Shown here: positions 1-7,756 of the stretch, piece by piece
Layout of the letters: every line of letters starts with the position of its first letter
How positions within the stretch are numbered: position 1 is the stretch's first letter
Source of the DNA: Pseudomonadota bacterium
GTDB lineage: Bacteria > Pseudomonadota > Gammaproteobacteria > Xanthomonadales > Xanthomonadaceae
Assembly (NCBI GenBank): GCA_023399815.1
Contig: JAEWOJ010000133.1
Coordinates: 1-44,569 of the forward strand
Length of the DNA: 44,569 nucleotides
Direction of reading: 5' to 3'
Notes under the pieces: generated by a model
Told to the model about the DNA's origin: nothing
The model's input: the letters and a program-made list of their open reading frames with translations, nothing else
Database searches by the model: none
Made by a program: the position numbers and the translations under genes

Positions 1-12
1 GGTTAAAGCCCC

Positions 13-35
13 TCGCGACTGGCGTCGCTCCTACA
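13..35 (-). repeat. GTAG-headed REP element (single copy)
   Basis: On the minus strand this reads TGTAGGAGCGACGCCAGTCGCGA, the same unit found as inverted pairs near 12.5 and 42.8 kb: a GTAG head followed by the small palindrome GCGAC-N4-GTCGC. Its partner, if any, lies outside the window. The remaining sequence up to the first gene (36-96) is a short CA-rich stretch with no gene visible. REP elements of this kind are known to be mobilised by RAYT transposases; no RAYT gene is present here. Confidence 0.7.
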
Positions 36-96
36 CACACATGCACACATGCGTGGCACACATGTGGCGAGTTGATGGCAACGGTCTGCCTCCGGC

Positions 97-1524
97 TCAC
101 AGCCCCGGCGGCAGCTTCACCTCGAAACGCGCGCCGCCCAGTTCGGCCGAACGCTTGACCTGCAGCTCGCCGCGGTAGTCCTTGATCAGGTCCTGCACGA
201 TCGACAGGCCGATGCCATGGCCCTGCACGCGCTCGTCGCCGCGCACGCCGCGCTGCAGCACCTTGGCGATGTTCTCCTCGGCGATGCCGGGGCCGTCATC
301 CTCCACCACCAGTTCCAGCCCGGCACGCCGTCCCGGCGCACAGGGAATCGAGCGCACGGTCAACAGCACGCGGCGCCGGGCCCACTTGAAGGCGTTCTCC
401 AGCAGGTTGCCGAGCAGCTCCTGCAGGTCGCCCGGCTCGCCGTAGAAATTGACGCCCGGCTCCAGCTCGAATTCGCACAGCACGCCCTTGCCGGCGTAGA
501 TCTTCTCCAGCCCCGGCACGATGTCCTCGGCGGTGGCCTCGATCGGCACCGGCGCGGAGAACAGCTTGTGGCCGGACGAGGCGGCGCGCGCCAGCTGGTA
601 GGACACGAGGTTGTTCATGCGCTGCAGCTGCACGTCCAGTTCCTCGCGCAGCGCCGATTCGCCGGCGCCGCTGTCCAGCTGCGTGCGTAGCACCGCGATC
701 GGCGTCTTCAGGCTGTGCGCCAGGTCGGCCAGGGTGTTGCGCTGGCGCTCGAGGTTCTCGCGCTCGCTCTCGATGAAGGCGTTGATGCTGTCGGTCAGCG
801 GCTCCAGCTCGCGCGGGTGCATCTCGCTCATGCGCTCACGCTCGCCGCGCTGCACGCGGGTCAGTTCGTTGATCACGCGCTTGAGCGGACGCAGGCTCCA
901 CTGCAGCACCAGGGTCTGCAGCAGCAGCAGGATCAGGCCGGTCACGCCCAGCCAGAACCACACCGCACTGCGGAACACGCGCAGCTGCTTGCCCAGCGCG
1001 CGCGAGTCCTCGAGCACGTAGATGGTGTAGGGGAACTCGCTTTCGGGCGTGCCGTCACCGCCCCAGACCAGGCCCATCCCGTAGCGGTAGACCTCGCCGG
1101 GCGTGCCGTCGATCTGGGTGATCGGCAGCGGGCCCTCGAAGGTCTCCTCGCGCGGTTCGAGCATGCGCGCGCTGACGTCGGGCAGGATCGGCCCCTCGGC
1201 GGACATGGAGTTGCCGGAGTGGCCCGGCATCACCACCTGCAGGTACAGGCCGCTGCCGGGCACGTCGAAGCGCGGGTCCGGCGGTTGCTCGCGGATGTAG
1301 AGCGAACGGTCGCGGGTAAAGTCGATGCCGGCCGCATAGGCGGTGGCGTAGTTCTTCAGCCGTTCGGAAAGATTGGCGCGCGCGGTGCCGGCGAACGCGG
1401 CGTCCAGCGCGTAGCCGGCCAGCGCGAGGAAGGCCACCAGGCCCACCGAGGCGGCCAGCAGCTGGCGCGCCTGCAACGAACGCGGCCGCCAGCGTCGGAA
1501 GAACCACAGACGGCCGTAGATCAT
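97..1524 (-). CDS. phoQ: PhoQ-type sensor histidine kinase
   Basis: Inner-membrane sensor kinase of 475 residues that should phosphorylate the response regulator encoded immediately upstream. Visible in order: membrane segment about 22-42, a periplasmic sensor domain of roughly 140 residues containing an acidic patch near 121-130, a second membrane segment about 187-207, a HAMP linker about 208-260, the dimerisation helix with phospho-acceptor His270 (LAHSLKTP), the N box around NLLENAFKWA (373-382), the DDGPG ATP-binding motif at 409-413 and GHGIGL at 435-440. The start lies 21 bases after the regulator's stop, so the two are co-transcribed. The ribosome site is weak, suggesting coupling. 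The PhoQ name is inferred from the acidic sensor, the operon and family resemblance; the ligand is not proven. Confidence 0.8.
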   Translation of the reverse strand: MIYGRLWFFRRWRPRSLQARQLLAASVGLVAFLALAGYALDAAFAGTARANLSERLKNYATAYAAGIDFTRDRSLYIREQPPDPRFDVPGSGLYLQVVMPGHSGNSMSAEGPILPDVSARMLEPREETFEGPLPITQIDGTPGEVYRYGMGLVWGGDGTPESEFPYTIYVLEDSRALGKQLRVFRSAVWFWLGVTGLILLLLQTLVLQWSLRPLKRVINELTRVQRGERERMSEMHPRELEPLTDSINAFIESERENLERQRNTLADLAHSLKTPIAVLRTQLDSGAGESALREELDVQLQRMNNLVSYQLARAASSGHKLFSAPVPIEATAEDIVPGLEKIYAGKGVLCEFELEPGVNFYGEPGDLQELLGNLLENAFKWARRRVLLTVRSIPCAPGRRAGLELVVEDDGPGIAEENIAKVLQRGVRGDERVQGHGIGLSIVQDLIKDYRGELQVKRSAELGGARFEVKLPPGL

Positions 1525-1545
1525 GTCCGTACCGCGCGCGGCGGA

Positions 1546-2229
1546 TCAGCCCTCGTTGCGCGGAATGGCGAAGCGGTAGCCGCGGCCGCGCACGGTCTCG
1601 ATCGGCTTGAGCTCGCCTTCCGGGTCCAGCTTCTTGCGCAGGCGGCCGATGAACACTTCCAGCACGTTGGAGTCGCGGTCGAAATCCTGCTGGTAGATGT
1701 GCTCGGTCAGGTCGGCCTTGGAGACCAGTTCGCCGGCATGCATCATCAGGTATTCGAGCACCTTGTACTCGTAGCTGGTCAGGTCCACGTTGCTGCCGGC
1801 CACGCTGACCGTCTGCGCGGCCAGGTCCAGCGCGACCGGGCCGCATTCCAGCGTCGGCTTGGACCAGCCGGCGGCGCGGCGCAGCAGCGCGTTGACGCGG
1901 GCCAGCAGCTCTTCCACGTGGAACGGCTTGACCAGGTAGTCGTCGGCGCCCTGCTTCAGGCCCTCGACCTTGTCCTGCCAGCTCGAGCGCGCGGTCAGGA
2001 TCAGCACCGGGAACTTCTTGCCCTCCTCGCGCAGGGCCTTGATCAGCTCCATGCCCGACATCTTGGGCAGGCCCAGATCGATGATGCCGACGTCGAACGG
2101 CACTTCGCGCCCCATGTACAGGCCTTCCTCGCCATCCTGCGCCGCATCGACGGCAAAGCCTTCGCGCTTGAGCCGGGCTGCCAGGGTCTCGCGCAGCGGG
2201 GCTTCGTCTTCGACCAGAAGGATACGCAT
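1546..2229 (-). CDS. phoP: PhoP-type OmpR-family response regulator
   Basis: Cytoplasmic transcription factor of 227 residues. The receiver domain shows the acidic pair Glu7/Asp8, phospho-acceptor Asp51 (IIDLGLP), Thr79 and Lys101 (LVKPF). It is followed by an OmpR/PhoB winged helix at about 125-222, ending in the typical GRGYRF. A GGGAGA ribosome site lies just before the ATG. It sits between a PepSY-like gene (70 bases upstream) and its kinase (21 bases downstream), so the three form one minus-strand operon. PhoP in Xanthomonas and Stenotrophomonas responds to low divalent cations and cationic peptides. Assignment to that orthologue group is an inference; the two-component pairing itself is clear. 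Confidence 0.85.
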   Translation of the reverse strand: MRILLVEDEAPLRETLAARLKREGFAVDAAQDGEEGLYMGREVPFDVGIIDLGLPKMSGMELIKALREEGKKFPVLILTARSSWQDKVEGLKQGADDYLVKPFHVEELLARVNALLRRAAGWSKPTLECGPVALDLAAQTVSVAGSNVDLTSYEYKVLEYLMMHAGELVSKADLTEHIYQQDFDRDSNVLEVFIGRLRKKLDPEGELKPIETVRGRGYRFAIPRNEG

Positions 2230-2299
2230 GAACTCTCCCTAGTTGCTTGGCCGGCCATCACCGGCGTGTGTAAGCGGATTGCGGGACAACTATCGCTGT

Positions 2300-2671
2300 T
2301 CAGGAGTTATCGCCGCGTGGTGGCTGCTCGGGCGGGCGCGGCCCGCGCGGCGCCCGGGGCGACGGCGGCGCATCGTCCATGTAGCGCACGCGGCCGCGGT
2401 CGTCCATGTACTTGACGCGGTTGATGTCGCGGCCGTCGTAGGGCACGCGCTCGGCCCCGAGGATGCGGCCGCCGGTCTCGCGCTGGACGCGCCGCACCGC
2501 ATCGGAGAGCGAGCCCCCGTTGTCCTGCATGCGGGGACGCGGCATTTCCCGCTCGCCGACGCGCGCCGGCTCCTGCCGGACGTCCTGCGCCCACGCCTTC
2601 GCCATCGGCATGCCGGCCGCGAAGGCGGCGGCAACGGCGAGGACCAGAATGTGACGCGGAGCCGGAAGCAT
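2300..2671 (-). CDS. Small exported PepSY-like protein heading the phoPQ operon
   Basis: Predicted periplasmic protein of 123 residues. An N-terminal signal peptide (hydrophobic about 8-27, ending AWA|QD) is followed by a short region at about 52-100 resembling a PepSY module: SLSDAVRRVQRETGGRIL, then a strand-turn-strand with a repeated KYMDDRGRVRYMDD. The tail is Pro/Arg rich. An AGGA ribosome site sits eight bases before the ATG. It is first in the operon with the two-component system, so it may modulate the sensor or be a regulon member reporting envelope state. PepSY domains are known as inhibitory or sensory modules, but no function can be assigned directly. The upstream 187 bases (2672-2858) hold no gene. 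Confidence 0.7.
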   Translation of the reverse strand: MLPAPRHILVLAVAAAFAAGMPMAKAWAQDVRQEPARVGEREMPRPRMQDNGGSLSDAVRRVQRETGGRILGAERVPYDGRDINRVKYMDDRGRVRYMDDAPPSPRAPRGPRPPEQPPRGDNS

Positions 2672-2858
2672 GGAGTGATCCTAATCGAACTGTGGCGGTT
2701 CGTTCAAAATCCGTGAAACGGAGGCCCGAATGAGCCTCACGCCGCCTTATGAAATCGAGCCAAATTCTTGATTTTTAGGGGTGAATCCGGTCTGAACCCT
2801 TCCCGCCCGCCCCGCGTTCGTTCAGCTGGATTAGCAAGGCTGAATGCGCGGCGGCGGC

Positions 2859-3968
2859 TCAGGCCGCGCGCATGGCCTGCTCGCGGGTGACCTGCACGGC
2901 CTGTTCGACCAGCGACCAGTCGGCGCCGGGGCGGTGGGCGCCCTCGCTGAGTACCTTGCGGAAGCCGCGCCCGCCGGGCTGGCCGTGGTACAGGCCGAGC
3001 AGGTGGCGGGTGATGTGCTTGAGCGCCAGCCCGCGTTGCAGCCGCGCCTCGACATAGGGGCGCAGCTGCGCCAGCAGTTCCTCGCGGCTGCGCAGGGGCA
3101 TGCCGGTCTGCGCCGCTTCCAGCGCGTGCAGCACGTAGGGGTCGTGGTAGGCCGCGCGGCCCAGCATCACCCCGTCCACGTGCGCCAGCTGCGCCTGCGC
3201 GGCCTCCACCGTGGCCAGGCCGCCGTTGAGCACCACCGGCAGCGCCGGGCGCTCGGCCTTGAGCCGATGGGCCCAGTCGTAGCGCAGCGGCGGGATCTCG
3301 CGGTTCTCCTTGGGCGACAGGCCCTGCAGCCAGGCGTTGCGCGCATGCACGACGACCATCGCCGCGCCGGCCTGCACCTGGCGGTCCACGAAAGCGGAGA
3401 AGGCGGCGTAGTCGTTGTCCTCGTCCACGCCCAGCCGGCACTTCACCGTGACCGGGATGTCCACCGCCGCCGCCATCGCGGCCACGCATTCGCCCACCAG
3501 CTCCGGCTCGCGCATCAGGCAGGCGCCGAAGCGCCCGGCCTGCACGCGGTCGGAGGGGCAACCGCAGTTGAGGTTGACCTCGTCGTAGCCCCAGTCGGCG
3601 GCGATGCGCGCGGCCTGCGCCAGCAGCGCCGGATCGCTGCCGCCCAGCTGCAGGGCGAGCGGGTGTTCGCCGGCATCGAAGCCGAGCAGCCGCTGGCGGT
3701 CGCCATGGATCACCGCGTTGGCGTGCACCATCTCGGTATACAGCCGCGCGCCGGGCGCGAGGATGCGGTGGAACACCCGGCAATGGGTGTCCGTCCAATC
3801 CATCATCGGCGCGACGGACAGGCGCAGCGAGGCGGAATACCTGGCGGCGCGGGCGTCTCTGGTTGATTCGGCGGGGACGGACGGCTGGTTCATTGTTGCG
3901 GGACTTCTGCGGCTGCTCGGGGTTTGCGACGACGGGCCAGGGCTGTGGTGGGACTCAGCGAGCGCCAT
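2859..3968 (-). CDS. dusA: tRNA-dihydrouridine(20/20a) synthase DusA
   Basis: FMN-dependent enzyme that reduces uridine to dihydrouridine in the tRNA D-loop. The TIM-barrel signature is complete: RLSVAPMMDWTDTHCR near the N-terminus, the active-site segment NLNCGCPSDRVQAGRFGACLM with the catalytic Cys, KCRLGVDE, VVHARNAW, and NGG plus GVMLGRAAY for FMN phosphate binding. The start at 3968 gives 369 residues and has a GGAG site nine bases upstream. It adds a Ser/Pro-rich leader that the family lacks; the ATG at 3893 would give a more typical length of about 344 but has no good ribosome site. It is monocistronic between the phoPQ operon and the TonB receptor. Confidence 0.92.
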   Translation of the reverse strand: MALAESHHSPGPSSQTPSSRRSPATMNQPSVPAESTRDARAARYSASLRLSVAPMMDWTDTHCRVFHRILAPGARLYTEMVHANAVIHGDRQRLLGFDAGEHPLALQLGGSDPALLAQAARIAADWGYDEVNLNCGCPSDRVQAGRFGACLMREPELVGECVAAMAAAVDIPVTVKCRLGVDEDNDYAAFSAFVDRQVQAGAAMVVVHARNAWLQGLSPKENREIPPLRYDWAHRLKAERPALPVVLNGGLATVEAAQAQLAHVDGVMLGRAAYHDPYVLHALEAAQTGMPLRSREELLAQLRPYVEARLQRGLALKHITRHLLGLYHGQPGGRGFRKVLSEGAHRPGADWSLVEQAVQVTREQAMRAA

Positions 3969-4112
3969 GCAGCACCGCTCCAGGGGAATGATCGCAGGCC
4001 GCCGCCGCAAGAACGGGGCGCTAGGTTACACGGCCCGCCTCCGGCGACGGGCGGATGCGCCGCCGGGCCGGCAGGGCCGTTGCCTTCCGGTTCACCGCCG
4101 CCCCGCCAATGA

Positions 4113-4144
4113 AAAGGGTTCGCCGCTCGCGCGGCGAACCCTTC
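4113..4144 (-). terminator. Rho-independent terminator of the TonB-dependent receptor gene
   Basis: A perfect 13-bp stem (4115-4127 with 4132-4144, arms AAGGGTTCGCCGC and GCGGCGAACCCTT) closes a four-base loop. On the minus strand the stem is followed by a short T run. It lies 21 bases past the receptor's stop codon. Confidence 0.85.
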
Positions 4145-4165
4145 CGGTACGGGCCTGGCCGTGCC

Positions 4166-6727
4166 TCAGTAGCGCAGGCGCAGGGTCATGCCGTAGGTGC
4201 GCGGCGCGCCGAGGAAGGCGTTCCACGAGCCGGTCTGGATCGGGGCGTCGATGCCGACCTGCTTGTAGGTCCTGTCGGTCAGGTTCTGGCCCCAGAATTC
4301 CAGCATCCAGCGGCCGTTGTCCGAACCCACGCCCAACCGCGCGTTGACCAGGGTGTAGGCATCCTGCGCCTTCTCCGGGTCCAGGTCCGAGCCGGTGTTG
4401 TAGTCGGACATGTACTTGGCGCCGACGTTGAAGCGGCCGACCAGGCTGCGGCCGAATTCCCATTCGTAGGTGATCGAGGCATTGCCCGACCACTTCGGCG
4501 CGAAGCTCATCTGGCTGCCCGGCAGCAGCGCCAGGTCGGCGTCGGGCAGCAGGTCGTCGCCATACTCGGTCTTGGCGTAGGTGAAGCCGCCCTGCACCAT
4601 CAGCCCCTTGACCCCGGTCTGCCACAGGATCTCCGCGTCCACGCCCTGGGACACCACTTCGGGGATCGAGCGCACCACGAAGCTGGTGCCGAGGAAGCTG
4701 TTGAGCTGGAAGTCCTCGTACTTCTGGTAGAACAGCGCCGCGTTCAGCAGCAGGTTGCCGCCCAGCCAGGTGGTCTTGGCGCCGAGTTCGTAGCTGTCCA
4801 CGAACTCGCCGGGGAAGGAGGTGTCGTCCACCGGCACGATGCCCTGGGTGCCGCTGGACAGGCCGTTGGCCGACTGCACGCGGTCGAGGTTGAAGCCGCC
4901 GGCCTTGTACCCGCGCGCGGCCGATACATAGGTCATCACCTCGTCGCTCCAGTTGTAGGCCAGCTTCACGGTGCCCGACCATTCTTTCTCGGTACGCTCC
5001 TGCGAGGTGGCGCGGCCGTTGTGGGCGACGTTGGCCCACGGCAGGCAGGTGAAGCCGATGGTGTTCTGGACAAGTGCCTGCTGCTGCGCCGCCGGCAGCA
5101 TCGCGAACGGCACGCCGCGCGCGGTCAGCGCGGCGGCGATGCGGCCGACCGCGGCCGGATTCACCTGCCCGTTCGCCAGGAAGTACGAGGCGCAGGCCGG
5201 GCTGCCGTCCGGGTTGCTGTAGGCCGCGTCCAGCGTCTTCTTCTCGCGGGTGTAGCGCAGGCCCACGGTCACGTTGAACGCGTCGGTGGCGTGCCAGGTG
5301 TTGTTGGTGAACAGCGCCGTGCTCTTGGCGTTCTGCTGGTAGCGGTCCAGCGTGCCCAGGCCCTGGAACAGGGTGCCGAACGGGCGGCCGGTGGCGTCGG
5401 CGAGGTAGGTGGCCGCGTTCGGCAGCACCGCCAGCGCCGGGTTGATCCGGCCCATCAGCGCGATGGACATGTACGGCTCGTAGACCGCGCCGTAGCGGTA
5501 GCTCTCGTTGCGGGTCAGGTCCTCGTCCGAATAGAACGCGCCGACCATCCAGTCGATCTTTTCGGTCGAACCGGTCAGGCGCAGTTCCTGGCTGAAGGTC
5601 TTGAACCTGGTCAGCGACTCGTCCTCGTCCGGCGCGCGGTACAGCACGTCGGCGGCGCTGTAGTCGAAGTCCAGGCCGTTGATCGCCTGCCAGTCGCGCA
5701 CGGCGGTGATCGAGGTCAGCACCGCCTCGTTGGCCCACGGCGTGGTCCAGTTGAGTTCCGCCGAGACGCCCTTGTCCTTGATGTCCTGCGCGGTGCTGCG
5801 GTTGCTGTAGGCCAGCCGGCGCGAGGGATCGGCCACCGGAATCACCGCCTCGCCGCCCGGCGTGAGCGCGTTGAGGATGGCCGCGGTCGAGCCGCGGTGG
5901 GTGGTGACGGTGACGCAGCAGTTCTCCTCGCGGCTGGTGAAATCGGCGCTCAGGTAGACGTCCAGGTTGTCGGTCGGCTCGAACAGCAGCTGGCCGCGCA
6001 GGGTGTGGAAGTTCTGGTCGCCGTCGTCGGTCTCGGTGCGCGGGCCGCCGCCGGTGCGCACCGTGTCGAAGCCGTCGCGCTTGCGCTTGGCCGCGTAGAT
6101 GCGGATGGCGCTGTTCTCGCCCAGCGCGTCGTTGTACGAACCGGATGCGCCGACCGCGCCGTAGTTGCCCACGGTGATCTCGCCTTCGGCGCTCTGGGTG
6201 TAGCTGGGGCGGCGGGTGACCACGTTGATCACGCCGGCCGAGGTGTTCTTGCCGAACACGGTGCCCTGCGGCCCCTTCAGCACCTCGATCCGCTCCAGCT
6301 CGCCGAGGTCGCCGTAGCCGACGCTGTTGCGCGGCCGGTACACGCCGTCGATGACCACCCCCACCGACGACTCCAGGCCGGCATTGTCGCCAACCGTACC
6401 GATGCCGCGGATGCGCGCGGTGGTCTGCGCCGCGCTCTGGGTGCTGGTCACGGTCAGGCCCGGCACCAGCACCTGCAGGTCCTTGATGTCGCGCACGCCG
6501 GTGTCCTGCAACAGCTGCTCGGACAGCACGTTGATGACGATGGGAACCTCCTGCAGCGCTTCCTCGCGCTTCTGCGCGGTGACGGTGATGGTCGACAGGG
6601 TGGTGGCCGGCTCGTTGCCGCCCTCCTGGGCGGCGGTCTGCGCCCGTGCCGGCATGGAAGCGAAGGCGGCGAGGGCGGCCAGTATCGCGAGCGAGAGTCC
6701 CGTGTGCTGCAGGTTTCCGGTAGCCAT
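4166..6727 (-). CDS. TonB-dependent outer-membrane receptor, substrate unknown
   Basis: Outer-membrane beta-barrel transporter of 853 residues energised by TonB-ExbBD. A signal peptide ends at about ARA29|Q. A TonB-box-like stretch (TITVTAQ, about 46-52) precedes the plug domain (about 60-165), with PIVINVLSEQLL, RIRGIG, VGVVIDGVY, LERIEVLKGPQGTVFGKNTSAGVINVVT. The rest is a 22-strand barrel ending in the YGMTLRLRY signature with a terminal aromatic. A GGAGG site precedes the ATG. No regulator, sigma factor or degradative enzyme is adjacent, so the substrate is unknown. It is divergent from metE but has no cobalamin riboswitch on its own side, and its length and plug are unlike BtuB, so I do not call it a B12 receptor. 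Its class is common in Xanthomonads, Sphingomonads and Caulobacter. Confidence 0.9.
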   Translation of the reverse strand: MATGNLQHTGLSLAILAALAAFASMPARAQTAAQEGGNEPATTLSTITVTAQKREEALQEVPIVINVLSEQLLQDTGVRDIKDLQVLVPGLTVTSTQSAAQTTARIRGIGTVGDNAGLESSVGVVIDGVYRPRNSVGYGDLGELERIEVLKGPQGTVFGKNTSAGVINVVTRRPSYTQSAEGEITVGNYGAVGASGSYNDALGENSAIRIYAAKRKRDGFDTVRTGGGPRTETDDGDQNFHTLRGQLLFEPTDNLDVYLSADFTSREENCCVTVTTHRGSTAAILNALTPGGEAVIPVADPSRRLAYSNRSTAQDIKDKGVSAELNWTTPWANEAVLTSITAVRDWQAINGLDFDYSAADVLYRAPDEDESLTRFKTFSQELRLTGSTEKIDWMVGAFYSDEDLTRNESYRYGAVYEPYMSIALMGRINPALAVLPNAATYLADATGRPFGTLFQGLGTLDRYQQNAKSTALFTNNTWHATDAFNVTVGLRYTREKKTLDAAYSNPDGSPACASYFLANGQVNPAAVGRIAAALTARGVPFAMLPAAQQQALVQNTIGFTCLPWANVAHNGRATSQERTEKEWSGTVKLAYNWSDEVMTYVSAARGYKAGGFNLDRVQSANGLSSGTQGIVPVDDTSFPGEFVDSYELGAKTTWLGGNLLLNAALFYQKYEDFQLNSFLGTSFVVRSIPEVVSQGVDAEILWQTGVKGLMVQGGFTYAKTEYGDDLLPDADLALLPGSQMSFAPKWSGNASITYEWEFGRSLVGRFNVGAKYMSDYNTGSDLDPEKAQDAYTLVNARLGVGSDNGRWMLEFWGQNLTDRTYKQVGIDAPIQTGSWNAFLGAPRTYGMTLRLRY

Positions 6728-7283
6728 GCGTCCCTCCCCAGGGTATTGGAATGGCGTTGCCTGAACTGTGCGGTCGATGTTCCGTCGAGATGTTTCGGGT
6801 TCTGGATGCGCCGGGCGGGGCCTCTTCCCGCCAAATTCGGCAAACTTTAGTTAAACCGAGTTCACATTTCCCCGCATTCTGCGTTGCATCGATACGCTGC
6901 CCCGATCATTGGGATGGAGCAGCATGGCCGCGGCGGGAATGCCCGTTCGTGGCGGCCGCCACGTCGGCACTGCGACGGCATCGGGACAGGCGGCCCGGCC
7001 CGATGCATCACCATCGTGGCCGGCATCGGCAGGCCTCCGCCCGCGTACCGGATTTGCCTGGCCCTGCCATCGGCCCGCTGCCCTTCGCCTGCCCGCCCTT
7101 GCGGCGAACACCCAAGCCGCGCCCATCGCGAGGCCGACCTGCATATCCACGGCCTGGACATCCCGAGGGGAGAAAGGCAGAGCCGATAGCCGATGCCTCC
7201 GGCAACCCGCAAACCAATGCCCGCCCGCTCCGGCCCGGCCTGCACCTGCCTCGCACGCCCGCCCCTGGCCGCATCGGCAGCGC
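6728..7283. other. Intergenic region without a recognisable gene
   Basis: This 556-base stretch separates two divergently transcribed genes. Long frames exist on both strands but none has a recognisable domain or a plausible ribosome site. An AT-richer patch at 6830-6880 (around caaactttagttaaaccg) is the likely promoter zone of the TonB receptor, but I cannot assign a -35/-10 pair with confidence. Its length leaves room for a small RNA that cannot be seen by eye. Confidence 0.4.
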
Positions 7284-7312
7284 TTGACCCGCGCCGGCCA
7301 CGCGCCTATCGT
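7284..7312 (+). promoter_or_regulatory. Sigma70-like promoter of metE
   Basis: -35 TTGACC at 7284-7289 and -10 TATCGT at 7307-7312, separated by exactly 17 bases. The -10 box directly precedes the 5' arm of the riboswitch, so transcription would begin at its base near 7318. The nrdA promoter has the same -35 and spacing. Confidence 0.65.
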
Positions 7313-7544
7313 GTGCGCGCCACGGGTTTTCATCTCTTCATTCGGATAAAGGGATGGAATTAAACGGGAATCCGGTGAAGCGCGCCCACAAGGCCCGCCA
7401 TTCCGGAGCTGCCCCGCAGCGGTGAATGGAAACGACCGCCGTCATCGAGCACTGGGCCGAGGCCCGGGAAGCGACGGCCACTAGGCGGACGCAGCCGCGT
7501 CCACGTCCATCAGCCCGAATACCGGCCTGGGCCGGGAGGCGCAC
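7313..7544 (+). promoter_or_regulatory. Cobalamin riboswitch in the metE leader
   Basis: All landmarks of the B12-sensing RNA occur in order: GGGTT near 7323, the GGGAATCCGGTG segment near 7363, ATTCCGGAGCTGCCCCGCAGCGGTGA near 7401, GAAACGA, CACTGG, CGGGAAGC, and the B12 box AGCCCGAATACCGGCCT (7512-7528). The outer helix P1 can form between GTGCGC (7313-7318) and GCGCAC (7539-7544). It should repress the B12-independent methionine synthase when cobalamin is abundant. A 212-base segment follows before the ATG and holds a hairpin at 7645-7662 (TTCGCC and GGCGAA arms) that could be part of the expression platform; no clear U-tract terminator is seen, so translational control is likely. Confidence 0.93.
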
Positions 7545-7756
7545 TGCCTCCTGTTTCGACCTGGCGTCTCCGCGGGGAGGCGGCCGGCAACCGCGTGCGC
7601 CAGCCGGCGCGCCTGCTGCCGCCTGCCTCCGTCATGGAACCCGGTTCGCCCGCGGGGGCGAAGGTCGCTGGCGGGATGGCTGCCTGGTCCGGGAGGACCG
7701 GCGCGGCACCGCGCGGTTCCTTCGTTCCTCAATGCCCATGCAATGAGGAAAGTGTC

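Noticed and set aside
31..66. CA-rich repeats at the left edge as a phase-variable tract
   Set aside because: The repeats are short and imperfect and not within a coding region or between promoter elements.
4166..6727. Calling the TonB receptor BtuB because metE with a B12 riboswitch is next door
   Set aside because: No riboswitch precedes the receptor, it is 853 residues rather than about 600, and its plug resembles other receptor classes.
4055..6850. A 931-codon open frame opposite the TonB-dependent receptor
   Set aside because: It is antisense to a gene with clear domains, has no recognisable motif, and its Val/Ala/Gly/Arg composition is that of a shadow frame in GC-rich DNA.
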